From Rachycentron canadum (Eukaryota; Chordata; Actinopteri; Carangiformes; Rachycentridae): 64,000 nt of DNA. Positions 12,932 to 23,085 of the stretch are shown here, piece after piece. A model generated the notes under the pieces. It did not search any database, was not told the origin of the DNA, and was given only the letters and a program-made list of their open reading frames with translations. The stretch is taken from assembly GCA_038496675.1 (NCBI GenBank), contig CM076666.1, forward strand, positions 9,118,729 through 9,182,728. The letters run 5' to 3'. The translations under genes and the position numbers were made by a program. How positions within the stretch are numbered: the first letter of the stretch is position 1; each line of letters opens with the position of its first letter.

Positions 12932-14544
12932 TTGTTCTTTAAAACAATGATTGTCATTTTGACTGAATTGGGCCAGTATAAACTACACACTCAATAATAA
13001 AATAAAACATGGTTCAAGTATGGTAAGGGTTAGCTAAGAAGTTAGACAAATGTCATAGTCATTTTTCATAAAAATCCAAATCCTAGATTGCAGATTTGTT
13101 TCAGACAGACTTGATGTGCTTCCCACCCACCATCCTTTCACAGGCTCGCTCCATACGCTGCATGACGTCCTGCATGCCTCATAATGTTGGCACAGAATTG
13201 TACAATATGGACGTACTTCCCAGAGATACTAATATTTATACACATAAAATTACCAATCCTTACTCCTTGCTCATGTCTGGAGATTGCTGCATTTGAGCCA
13301 AGATGAACCAACCCATTGCCATTTAACGATGACCTTGTTTTAGAGCCTTTTAAATTGTGCTCTCTCTCTTACTCTGCTGAAGAACTGATCCAGTGCTACT
13401 CCTCTGTACCAGCCTTATATATGGATTGCATTCACTGTGTTGAGTTACCAGTATTTAAGTAGAATGCCAGTTGTCTGTTTGGTGGAAGGACACTATTAGT
13501 GTAGTAAATGGCCATCTGGAAGGAAATGCCCATATCTATTTAAAGACAGTGAGAACATTTCGATTCATTACATGACTCTGTTCCATTGCTTGAAACAAAC
13601 ATTGTGGTTTCTACCTGTACACAATACTTTTTGCTCATTGATACATGTTCATAAGTAAAGATTCAAAGGCCTCTTTGTTTTTGAAACATGAAGCATGTGT
13701 AATTTGCTCCCATATGTGCTAAACCTGTGCTGTACCTCTAAGAAGTTGAAAATTCAATCAAGTAGCATTGCTTGAAAGCTGTCAGCACGGGTTGTTATTG
13801 TGGTCAGATATTTCCAGGGCATCTTCCGGGATACAACATTAATACCATAAGAGTCGAGTCCAGAACGAAAGAAAGAGACAAATGAAGCAATGCAGAATAA
13901 ATGAGAAGGTCTGCGAGAGTATCAGGATGAAAGAGAGCATGGAGCAAAATGAGGGAGTAAAAGAGATGATGACGATCCATCACTGCAGGGAGTCCCACTG
14001 CATTATGGGGTGACATGAGTGATTACTGAGCATGTCTGAATGTTGTAGACCAGACCCCAGTATCTCCCCTGACTGCTCCAGTCATGAATGATGGTTGTTG
14101 CCTTGCTGCTTTGGGGGCTACACGAGCCTCAGAGATGCCGATGGATAAGCCTGACCTGCCACTAGGTCATAGGGTCTACATCACCAATCCATCAACCAGA
14201 ATGAGATGAGGCGTTCAGATAGAAAATGTAGGACCAGGAGGTGCAGAAATGCAAAATTAAGTTATTCAGCAATGGTGGTGAACAGTATCCAGAGAGTGTG
14301 TAATTACTTTCACTTCATGAGGCTGATGAGGGGGAAAAAGAAGATTCCTGAAGTAATAAGTCAAGGGCAGACAGCAGTTTCCTTGGCACAAGGCACTTGA
14401 AGCCCATGTTCATCTCCTTTGTTCATCAATTCTTTTATTATTTTATTTTAGTATTTCTTTTATTTATGAGAAAATGTGTACAGGTTAATTTACTCCACCA
14501 GTATTTTTTTTCCCAACAAGTTATATCAAAGTCAATGTAACAGA
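12932..14544. other. Non-coding stretch, nothing recognised
   Basis: Mixed composition. A minus-strand open frame (13804-14016) and a plus-strand frame (14206-14400) have no recognisable pattern. A T run lies near 14559-14570. Confidence 0.5.
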
Positions 14545-14856
14545 ACCAGTGACACTGTTTTTTTTTTTTATTCCACACATTCCTCTTCCTTATTGCAACC
14601 TGGCACCTCATCCACAATGCAACTCAACCACCAGTAGTTTGGTCAAGAGATTGTGGTGTGTTACAGCTAATGTAGCCTCGAGCCACCAGCCTGAAGCAGA
14701 GATGAGGAGGGAGACGCAGACATCTGGAGACATCTGGTAAGTTCATCTGGAAAGTTCACTTCTTTCCAACTACACAACTCCAGATTTTGAAACTCAGTCA
14801 TAGTAACCACATTTTGAAGGATTTGTGAAGCTCTCTCTGGAGCCACAAAGGGCATG
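14545..14856 (-). mobile_element. Dispersed repeat family X, copy 1 (inverted relative to copy 2)
   Basis: The reverse complement of this segment aligns over nearly its whole length with 19608-19950. Shared blocks are ctttgtggctccagag, gtggagttg/ctggagttg with agttggaaagaa, cctcatctctgctt, gctaatgtag/gctacattag and gtgtggaataaaa. It reads as an old interspersed repeat. In this orientation it ends with an AATAAA-like, A-rich end, which would suit a retroposon. I do not recognise a named family, and no terminal inverted repeats or coding frame are visible. Confidence 0.7.
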
Positions 14857-16091
14857 TTTTTTTTAAACATATGCACTTGGTTCCTGCTGAAATCTTTTTG
14901 TTGATATTTGATTTGGCAAAAGCCAGAGTCTCAGTATAGATCGTGACATTTGCAGTATCACAGATTATCACCGTAGGGCCTGTGATACACCTAGAGCTGT
15001 AATTATGATAGATACAACTGGTTTGAACATGATCTGCAGTAAAGCCAGGCCAACACCAAAGACACAAAAAATGCACCTTTCTCAAAAGGAATTGTGAAAA
15101 GAGACAAAATTATTTGACACCATTCGCAGAGTAGAGTTCTTAATGAGACACAAAAGGTTATTTGACCTTATAAAATTTACAAAACAGCAGAAACTGCCAT
15201 CTCAAACAAGCACGCTTAATTTAAATTTTTGTTCCACTTATTTGCTAAATACTCAAATTTGCGGAAAAAGCCTTTCCAAGTACTAAAACAGTCAAGAAAT
15301 ATAGCTGAATATACATATTTTCAATATTCACTTCCAGATTCAGTTGTGCTCACTCCTGCTCTGTGGCTCCGCTGCCAAAATGTGTGCAGAGATGACGTGC
15401 GTCTTGGAGGAAGAAGCAGAAAGAAACAAATCCTTTATTACTGTATGCACAATGTGGTGGTAGAGTCCCGTAATTATGTTGTTGTTTACCCTCTGAGCTC
15501 CCTGACTAATTCATAATCTAGCCTCTAGAATTGCCATGGATAAATGCTGGAGTCTCCAAGCTGGGACGGTTAGCGCCCATTAACTGAAACCGAGCTGAGG
15601 ACGTGCGGTGGGATGCATCAGACAAGAAAGAAGGCAACCAGACAGGAGGAAACTTTTCACCTAGGGATAAAATATGGAGCAAGGTTCTTCTTTTTATGTT
15701 TCTCAGGGACTTTGGCAATAATTTATAATCAGAGCTGAGACACTGGTAATATTGTCTACCATGGTGTCTATTAAAATGCAATGTGATATTCACAGTGTGT
15801 CAAACCAGAGTGCAGGCTCATGTTTGAAGCATCTTTGCTGCCTATCATGTTCATGTGCCAAGACTCCTCTCTCGTGTGCTGCTGTGAGCACTGCAGTGGG
15901 AGCCACAGAAATGAAAAATAAGGAATGATGAAGAAGAGGGACTCTATGGAGTGGCGGAGCAAAATAAGTGTGAAAATAAGCTTACCAGGGCAGCCAGATC
16001 TGAAAGTAAGCACTTGTGCCTGCACATCTAGGGTGCATATTGACTTGATCTGTGTGTCCTGTTACTTTATGTAAACCCTAATGGATATTTA
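14857..16091. other. Non-coding stretch with a complex block
   Basis: The interval 15340-15640 has balanced composition with strings such as cgtaattatgttgttgttta and ggttagcgcccattaactga. It has no repeat-family signature and no convincing reading frame. It is the best-looking candidate for a regulatory block in the first 20 kb. Confidence 0.4.
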
Positions 16092-16412
16092 AATACCTAA
16101 TTTTTAAATTGACTAAACTATATATATATATATATATATATATAAATTATATTATAATATTAATAATATATATATTATATTATAGTAATATGTTCAGAGC
16201 CATGGTGAGAGTTAGTAGGGGTGGTTTTCCAGTTTCTTTTGCTCATCTTTTCTCTCTTCTTTGTCAGTTAGGAAGTTTAGCATTGTTATTTGGTTGTGTT
16301 ACATTTGAGTAGGTTATGTTGGTGTTCTGTTTCTAGATAATTTTTTGTATATTTTGGCCTTGGTCCACTCTGAAACTGAAATTTTTGTAGTATATACAAA
16401 CATTGATACTCC
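16092..16412 (+). repeat. Tandem duplication, unit 1 (uninterrupted)
   Basis: The unit consists of a leader (acctaatttttaaattgac and taaactatata), an AT-only tract, and a 229-bp body at 16184-16412 starting with agtaatatgttcagagccat. The same leader recurs at 16418 and the same body at 17421, so this is a direct tandem duplication. In this copy the AT tract runs straight into the body (tatag followed by taatatgttc), which shows how the locus looked before unit 2 was split. Confidence 0.85.
16119..16186. repeat. (TA)n and AT-only tract
   Basis: About 13 TA units followed by further A/T-only sequence to about 16184, inside tandem unit 1. Probably length-variable. Confidence 0.9.
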
Positions 16413-16414
16413 TT

Positions 16415-16470
16415 TTGGATGCCTAATTTTGAATTTGACTAAACTATATATATTATATTATATATTATAG
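16415..16470 (+). repeat. Tandem duplication, unit 2, left half
   Basis: Leader of the second unit (gcctaattttgaatttgact, then aaactatata) and its AT tract, cut off at tattatag (16463-16470). Its continuation is found 950 bp further on at 17421. Confidence 0.8.
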
Positions 16471-16978
16471 CCCTTTTCCACTGCTGGAATTGTCTGTACT
16501 CTGCTTTTCCAATGGGGAAAGGTTGTGAATAGCCCCTGGTACCTGGTGGTTCCTCTATTGTGGCTCAGAGATACCAAGATACCAAAATGAGATGGGAAAA
16601 CACTGCAGACATGGGATTGGTGAGAGTGAATTGCCACTACTGCATCATCATTGTATGACAGGATGTTCTGAAGTGACTGTACGCTGCTGACTGTAGCCTG
16701 TTAAATTTCTGTTATGGTACTGTACTGTAATGACAACCTGCAAAAAAGATGCCATGGTCAATTGAAGGAGGTGCAGATGTTTCTCTGTTTGGTATCCCTT
16801 TCATATCCTCCCTTGTTCATGTCTGTGTCAAAATAGCTTTGTGCGTTTGTACTATAGCAATGATCCCACATTGAAGGGGTATATCTGCAATGGAAAAGTA
16901 AAATCTAGGACCAAAAATGAATGAAGACAAACTGAGATGAGCTGAATGGAGTCAGTACCATGCAGTGGAAAAATGTGG
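16470..16978. mobile_element. Non-autonomous Harbinger-like DNA transposon
   Basis: The left end gcccttttccactgc and the reverse complement of the right end (gccacatttttccactgcat) are inverted repeats. The interior has strings I recall from fish Harbinger-type MITEs (ctggtacctggtggttcct, gagataccaagataccaaaa, gggaaaacactgcagac, ggattggtgagag). No transposase frame is present. It lies exactly where the AT tract of tandem unit 2 is interrupted. The right end is diverged (aaaatgtggc instead of aaagggc), and the expected 3-bp target duplication is not clear. The superfamily assignment is from memory of the end sequence. Confidence 0.65.
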
Positions 16979-17420
16979 CTAACGTCTAATGTTACATTTC
17001 CTCCTAAAAGCTCTAAAATATTACCTTTTAAAGTCATAGAAGAAGGGTTGGATTATTATTTTTATCTCTAAAGTTGACCTTGCATTCACTTTCTTCTTTG
17101 ACATTGAATGCATCATTGGCAGGTCATGTGTTGGAAAATCCCACAGATCCACTTATCCAGTCATTATTTAAACAGGTTAGAAAAAGAAGTAAAGGAACTA
17201 AATGAGGGCTGAGTCTTTAAGCAGCTATTGTTTTGTTGTTGGTGTGGTGGTGTTTTTTCCCCCTTATCGGTATGTAACTAGGCTGCTGGGTGGTGCGCAG
17301 CATTGGCACCCAACGCTGAATGACTCGGCTTTTCTCTAATTCTTAAGAGGCATGATCAAACTCCATGAGGAGAAAGACCCACATCCCCTACCCAACAGGG
17401 ACCCCGCTTTGTCTTAACTC
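16979..17420. other. Inserted segment of unknown origin
   Basis: This 440-bp piece sits between the Harbinger-like right end and the resumption of tandem unit 2, so it was not part of the original duplicated unit. It has a GC-richer part at 17270-17410 with cattggcacccaacgctgaa and ctacccaacagggaccccgc, unlike the AT-rich neighbours. I see no reading frame, and no inverted or direct terminal repeat. Confidence 0.5.
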
Positions 17421-17637
17421 AGTAATATGTTCAGAGCCATGGTGAGAGTTAGTAGGGGTGGATTTCCAGTTTCTTTTGCTCATCCTTTTCTCTCTGTCAG
17501 TTAGGAAGTTTAACATTGTTATTTGGTCGTGTTACATTTGAGTAGGTTATGATAGTGTTCTATCATTTTTGGTTATTTTGGCCTTGGTCCACTCTGAAAT
17601 GGAAATTCTTATAGTAAATACAAACATTAATACTCCA
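17421..17637 (+). repeat. Tandem duplication, unit 2, right half
   Basis: Nearly the same sequence as 16184-16412 in the same orientation. It includes agtaatatgttcagagccat, gtgagagttagtaggggtgg, gttacatttgagtaggttat and ttttggccttggtccactct. The two bodies differ by scattered substitutions and small indels. No protein is encoded. Confidence 0.85.
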
Positions 17638-18341
17638 TTAATGTGTTTATGTAGCTACTTGGGACTTGGGAAAGATGTCATGTTGTGTCTTCCCCCTAGA
17701 CAAGTCATAACATCTTATTCATGTTCTTGTTCTTGTCAGGGTTCGCTTGACTCTATACTAAGATATATACAAGAAATGACTATAATTCCCAAATTTGTGT
17801 GAGCTTTGACCCCTTTTTAATCAATAATAATCAATTCCCTTATAAACTCTGGGTTCATCAGTGTTTTATTTCTGCGTGCAGTGTTTCAGCAGAAAATCCA
17901 CCACATCATAACATGAGTTCATTCCTATTCATTTGAACACTGTTGTCTGTTGTTGAATTCTTATTAAAATTCCTATGCTCTAGGTTGTTAAATAGATAAC
18001 TACCATGTTTACTAGGCTGTGTATCTGAGGAAAAGATCCCACAGAAGTATTCTGGGGACACAGAAAATATTTTGGTGTATTGCTTTGCTTTCCTTTCTTG
18101 CCCTCTTGCCCGCTGTGCTCAGCTGAACACAAACACACATTATCCTTTTCTGTTGCCTGAGCACTCGCTGCCTGAAAGTTCCCTTCATCTCCCACCACAG
18201 GACAGAGAAAAGGACCTGAGAGCAAACAAGCAGTGCTAGGAATGGCCAGATTCTATTGGTTTAAAATGTTTTACCCTGCCCCGTGGGCTGCCGCTCATTT
18301 TTGTTCTGACAAGCCTCCTTGCTCAGTGGACACCAGAAGTG

Positions 18342-18343
<2 letters not shown>
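17638..18343. other. Non-coding stretch, nothing recognised
   Basis: Ordinary AT-rich sequence; the minus frame 17980-18225 (81 codons) resembles nothing known. Confidence 0.5.

Positions 18344-18396
<53 letters not shown>
18344..18396. repeat. (CA)26 microsatellite
   Basis: Uninterrupted 53-nt CA run, the longest perfect dinucleotide repeat in the window. Expected to be highly length-polymorphic. Confidence 0.97.
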
Positions 18397-18400
<4 letters not shown>

Positions 18401-19607
18401 GTCCTGAGTATTGCGCCTCAGTCTGTGGAGGGTAACTAATGCCATGACAGATTTAAAACAATTTCTTACTGTGTGGTCTCTCCCCGGCTTACTACTTTAC
18501 TATAAGTACTGGCGTGTTCTTGTCCACTCTACCATGTGTGCCAATAACTTTGTACCACAGGATACCACTGTGGTTGGCTTCCAATAACAAACTGCCCATG
18601 TCCAGGAGAGAGAGGAGGAAAATCTAAACTCATGTTGTGCTGCCAACAGCGTGGAGCTGACCATGCAAAAAAAAAAACAACAAAAAACTGTGGAGTTGAC
18701 TTTCAGTCCGTTATTTCCAGAAACTTTAAATGAGGTAAGGCCATCTGTTTAGACACAAAAGCCAAACAATGTATATTCATCACACAACAGCTCAACAATA
18801 TATTTTAACCTCTAAATTATATTATTATTATTATTAGATTATAGTATTCTCACATGAAAAGGTGAACTGGGCATTGAAATCTTGCTTTGGTATTTAACAT
18901 CAAAAAGGTGAGAACAGAGAAAAGTGGGTTTGTGACCACAAGGTTGCTGGTTTCTCATTTTTACCTCTTCCAGGCTGAAGTCCAATATTTCGTCTGCACT
19001 GCAGAGCGAGTAATTGGCTATCAGCTGCCTCCTGAAATTAAATGCACCAAACTAGAGTGCAGAGAAGAGCAGAAGGGACTGGCATTTATCCTACACACAC
19101 TGATAAAAACGTCACTTGCAAAATGTGCATTTATGCTTTTTAATCAGGGCTACTGTGTGGCCACACAATCTGACTGCCCCATGACCGCCATCTTGTCATA
19201 AACTGACCAGAAAAATAAATAAAAAACCTTTTTATTTCATTTGTAATGCAATCTTACAGAGACACGTACGCTCTTATTTACTTGTTTATTTTAACCTCAT
19301 AAAACTTGCATTCAAATGTCATATTGATTTTGTTAGGTTATTATCCACTCTGTGCTCTCCATATCATTAGGGCTGCGAGATTAGATATTTCAACAACATG
19401 GCCATCTTTAGGTGCACATGCACGTTTGTGTAGCCCCATGTGGTATAAAATAAAAAATGGTCAGACCATAGACTAATCTAATCTAAATGAGCCACTGTGG
19501 TTTAATGATCCCTGTAGCAGCAATGGTTATGTTTGAGATACTTAGATATATTTTGATGATACTGTCTATGTACAGGTCATAGGAATAAAACTGAGCATGT
19601 GAAGTTG
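18397..19607. other. Non-coding stretch with short (ATT)n
   Basis: A short ATT repeat lies near 18820-18835. A 104-codon frame at 18887-19201 has no recognisable domain and lacks a plausible promoter or splice context. Confidence 0.45.
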
Positions 19608-19950
19608 TAAAAAGCCTTTTGTGGCTCCAGAGGGAGCTGCATAAAATACATGAATGCATAAACTCCCCCAGGGAATGTGTCTTGAGGCAACATTTGTTGG
19701 CTTGGAGGAGAAGTTTGAAAATGAAAAAAAAAAAAAATCTGAGGATGTGGAGTTGGAAAGAATTGATGTTTCTCTGCCTCTGTGGCCTTCTGCTCATCTC
19801 TGCTTGCAGTTAAGGCCTTTAAAGCGATATTAGCTGATACTAGCATAACACACCTGAATCTCCAGCCAAACCGCTGGTGGTCAAGTTGTGTTGTGGCTAA
19901 TGTAGGTGTGAAAATATGTGGAATAAAAGAACAACATCTCAGGTTCTTCT
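19608..19950 (+). mobile_element. Dispersed repeat family X, copy 2
   Basis: Partner of the reversed copy at 14545-14856. It starts with aaaagccttttgtggctcca, carries gtggagttggaaagaattga in the middle and ends with atgtggaataaaag. It contains an internal poly-A run (about 19723-19737) absent from the other copy and an extra 25-30 bp near 19640. The two copies are diverged enough to be old. Class is undetermined; the A-rich end suggests retroposition, but no tRNA-like promoter boxes are visible. Confidence 0.7.
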
Positions 19951-20124
19951 GAATCAATGTTTATCAGTTATTGAAGTATAAACTAGAAGTCTGCCAGTGT
20001 TAAAGGGGCTGGTTGTGCGTTTTCTCTGCCATTAAACTTGGTTTCTCCCCAGTAGTGGGTGGTGGTGACTGTCACTTGGCAAGACCTTTGGCCATCGTTG
20101 TGTTTACAAGACACGTCGTCCTAA
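19951..20124. other. Spacer before the 20.1-kb relic
   Basis: GC-balanced sequence with cagtagtgggtggtggtgac and gtgtttacaagacacgtcgt. It may be the upstream part of the same element as the following relic, but I recognise no motif that proves this. Confidence 0.35.
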
Positions 20125-20361
20125 TACACCCTCTTGAACAGCACAACAAATCCAGGGCAGAATCGAGACTACAGTGAGTCGCTCTTGGAAAGTGATGACA
20201 GTTCACCTGCTAACTTCAGTAAAAGAAAAGATGAGACAAAGAGAAGAGTTTATATTGGTGTTGCTTTCTGCCACTGGAGACAGCTGTTGGTGAGTAAAGG
20301 AATAAAGTTTGACGCTAACCTCGCAATGTTTCCTTTAGACGGTTACGTAAACAGCTGTTAA
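20125..20361 (+). pseudogene. Protein-like relic, possibly N-terminal domain of a transposon-encoded protein
   Basis: An open frame (stop upstream at 20122, first usable codon TTG at 20134, no ATG) encodes an acidic/basic linker (SLLESDDSSPANFSKRKDET) followed by RRVYIGVAFCHWRQLLVSKG, then IKFDANLAMFPLDGY before the stop. The second half fits a pattern I associate with uncharacterised fish and cnidarian proteins, some of them transposase-like: aromatic-Ile-Gly-x-Ala-Phe-x-x-Trp, then Lys-Gly-x-Lys-x-Asp-Ala-x-Leu-Ala, then Leu-Asp-x-Tyr. A donor-like gtgagtaaag lies inside the frame, but the protein pattern continues across it, so it is probably not used. No further domain follows and the copy appears truncated. 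The family is named only by resemblance; function unknown. Confidence 0.4.
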
Positions 20362-22748
20362 TGTTAATGCTAATGCTGTTAGTATTAACTTTAACAGAGC
20401 ATCTGGCCTAGTCTTCTAATCGTCCCCTTGCTGTAGCTTTGTATTTACATGAGTGCTGTATTGATCACCTCATTTAAATCTTGACACAGGAGCGAATAAG
20501 CCTGTTTGCATGGTCAGAGAGGTCTGAAACTTTTATAATAGGAATTTTCAGCAAAGTCGATATAACACCAACTACAAAGGACAACGCCAAAATATGTCAA
20601 AGCATTGAGTCAAGAGAAAGTTCAGCAAGTCTCAGCAAAAGGTACTAATTTAATTTATTGCAGATCATTGCATTGCATTACATCACACAGGTGTTTCTGT
20701 TTTCTTGTTTATTCAATGGAGTGCTTTACTGAAGGCGGAGCACCATACCCTGGAAATGTGGCGCCTGCCTTATTCAAATCAGTTTTAGATGATGTTCTCC
20801 ACTCCACTCAACTGCATTTTATTTCTGCTTCTCTTCAAAACCAACCCTCATACAGACTCTATCATTTTCTAATTGGGTTTTCTTTTTTCATAATCTCGGA
20901 CTGAACAGGCTTTGAGCTTGGGGACACATGAAGTACCTTCTAAAATGTTAATAAAATAAAATGATATTTAGTCTCAGTAATTATATAATTCATAGGTTTT
21001 AGCTAGTTCAATTTCAGCGATGATGACCCATATTCATCTTAAGACATGATTTATAGATTCATAAAGGCAAAGTTTGGCTACACATCAACTTCACTTTAAG
21101 AAAAATGTAGGATGACCACAGTATCAGTATAAAAATTAAATAGCAGTTGTGTAACAGTTTATCATATGTTTTCTGGTGTCTGCCCCCCCCCCAATTCAAC
21201 ATGAGACAACTCACACAGATGAGATTTCTCCGGAGTTTGCAACAATCCTCCCTCTGTTTAGTTTGAATCCCAAAGCCATTTTCATCCCTCCTCTTCCATC
21301 TTTTTCTCCTCCTTTGTATCCCCATCAAGTAGGCCAGTTGATGTGGGACAGCAAAACAAGCACCCCCCTCCTTCTACACGCCTCTCTCTGTGGAATGGGT
21401 AATCACCTCAGAACGTAGCACCAGGAGTTCAGGAATTATCGTATCCCAGTCTCTAACCTAAACAGTTTGTGCTATGCCACTTGCTTCAGGGGAACATAAT
21501 TTGAATATGTTTAACAATGCACCATTTCTGCAGAGTCAGAGTTATGTTGAAAGGATATGATTTAAAGTAAGCTGACTTATACTTAGATTTCCATCTTAAT
21601 TGCCCAATTGCCACTGGAATGGCCTTAAACCACATTAAAGTGGTATAGCAGTAGTTTCATGAGGCTGGAGATGTTCAGATATTCAAATTACTAGGTCTTT
21701 TTGGATTATTTGAAAGATATATTAAAGCTTGGAGGTTACACATTTTGTGATCTTATAATAGCTTCATCTGTGACATTAAGTGCTTCTCTCTGAAAAACAC
21801 CTTTCCAGCTTTGACATAAAAATCTGCAGAGGAGGAGGTAAACAATTTAATAATGTTCCTTTCCAGTCTAATATCCATGTCATGCAAATGCACTTTTTAT
21901 GTGTTGTCTTCTTGCTCTGCTATGCGCTGCGACTCATGCTACAAATACTATACTCTGTAGGTCCTCATTTTGTGTGACTGTTTTCAGATTTATTCTTAAG
22001 TATATGTGCAAGTGATGAATGAGCGTAAACTATTAGACTGTAAAACTGTACGCAGTTGATATTCTTATCATCATCATTGTGGCTTGATAACTGACTGTTT
22101 TTTTCAGATGTTTTGATTTCATTAGTTTCAGTATAGTTCAATAGTTGTTACTGAAAATCACCAAGGTTGACAGCTGTCCATCTCTATGCGTTCCGCTGCC
22201 GAGACATAACACCAGCAGTGTTATATCATAAATAATAATAATAGTAATTTGAATATCTGAACATGGTCAATATCTCCATAACTCTCATCTTCCCTTGGCA
22301 GTCTCACTTTAACATTAAACTTTATGTTGGATCATTCTGTCACAAATCAGTATGGTACTGATGACACATCACTGACAGAATGATTTGATCAGACAAGTTT
22401 GTGGTTTGAAGAGACTTTGTGGAATCTGTATCTCTAAGATCGAGGATAAGATTTTTTTTTAAAAATCATCAAAAATCTAAGATTTTTGGATCAATCTACA
22501 AGTACTTGAAGTGAGTTAGTACAAACCAAATCTGCTGTAATATGCCACATTTAATTTTTCCTGTCTATGATCACTTTTTATTGCATATTCACCAGTTATC
22601 ACAAGGACTGACTGTTAGCACAAAGATGACTGAACCCAAAAATGCACAACTCTCTTGTTAAATTGCAGTATTTATTGCACAAGTGTGTACAACAAGAGCA
22701 AGCACAGGTGTCCAAGATCTTGTTTTTAACCAAAAGTGCAGAGTTGAC
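20362..22748. other. Non-coding stretch, nothing recognised
   Basis: Includes a C10 run at 21183-21192 and a pyrimidine-rich stretch at 21240-21320. Open frames of 99, 89, 80 and 65 codons have no domain pattern. A TTAATG/CTAATG run sits at 20360-20380. Confidence 0.5.
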
Positions 22749-23085
22749 GGCATCTGGACTTCTTTTCCAGGGTTCTCAAGACATTTCACCTCTTATGAAA
22801 AGAGTGTCCTTCTCCTTTAGGTGCAGATAGACTGCAGAGCTGTCCTGATGAGCTGGCCATCCTATGTTGTGCCATGCGCTTGTGTAGTGGTTGTTTGGTC
22901 TCACCTGTGTATAGGTCAGAGCACTCAGCACTGCACTGCACAGCATATGCTACATTGCTCATGTTGTCTTTTGGATGAAAGGTGAAACGTCTTCAAAAAC
23001 CTAGAAAATAAATCCGATGCCTTCAACTCAGCACTTAACACTGCCATGACCTGGGTGACTGAGAACCTACATAGATTTTTTCAAC
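22749..23085. mobile_element. Inverted-repeat fragment resembling a Penelope-like (Poseidon) element end
   Basis: The left arm (ggcatctggacttcttttcc ... aagacatttcacctctta, 22749-22795) and the reverse complement of the right arm (22975-23021, ggcatcggatttattttcta ... aagacgtttcacctttca) form an inverted repeat of about 46 bp with about 12 differences. The loop is about 180 bp. The strings aagacatttcacctct and ggatgaaaggtgaaacgtct, and the following ccatgacctgggtgactgag near 23043-23063, are ones I recall from the ends of fish Penelope-like elements. No reverse transcriptase or GIY-YIG frame is present. The family assignment rests on recalled motifs. Confidence 0.55.

Noticed and set aside
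16184..17637. The two repeated bodies as LTRs of a retrotransposon
   Set aside because: The leader and AT tract are duplicated along with the body, so a tandem duplication explains the layout better. The primer-site-like string lies upstream of the second copy rather than just after the first.
19370..19400. 'agggctgcgagattagat' as the end of a common fish hAT-type MITE
   Set aside because: Similarity is limited to about 10 bp and no partner end was found.
20290..20301. Splice donor gtgagtaaag inside the 20.1-kb relic
   Set aside because: The protein-like pattern continues across the site, so a donor there would cut the domain.
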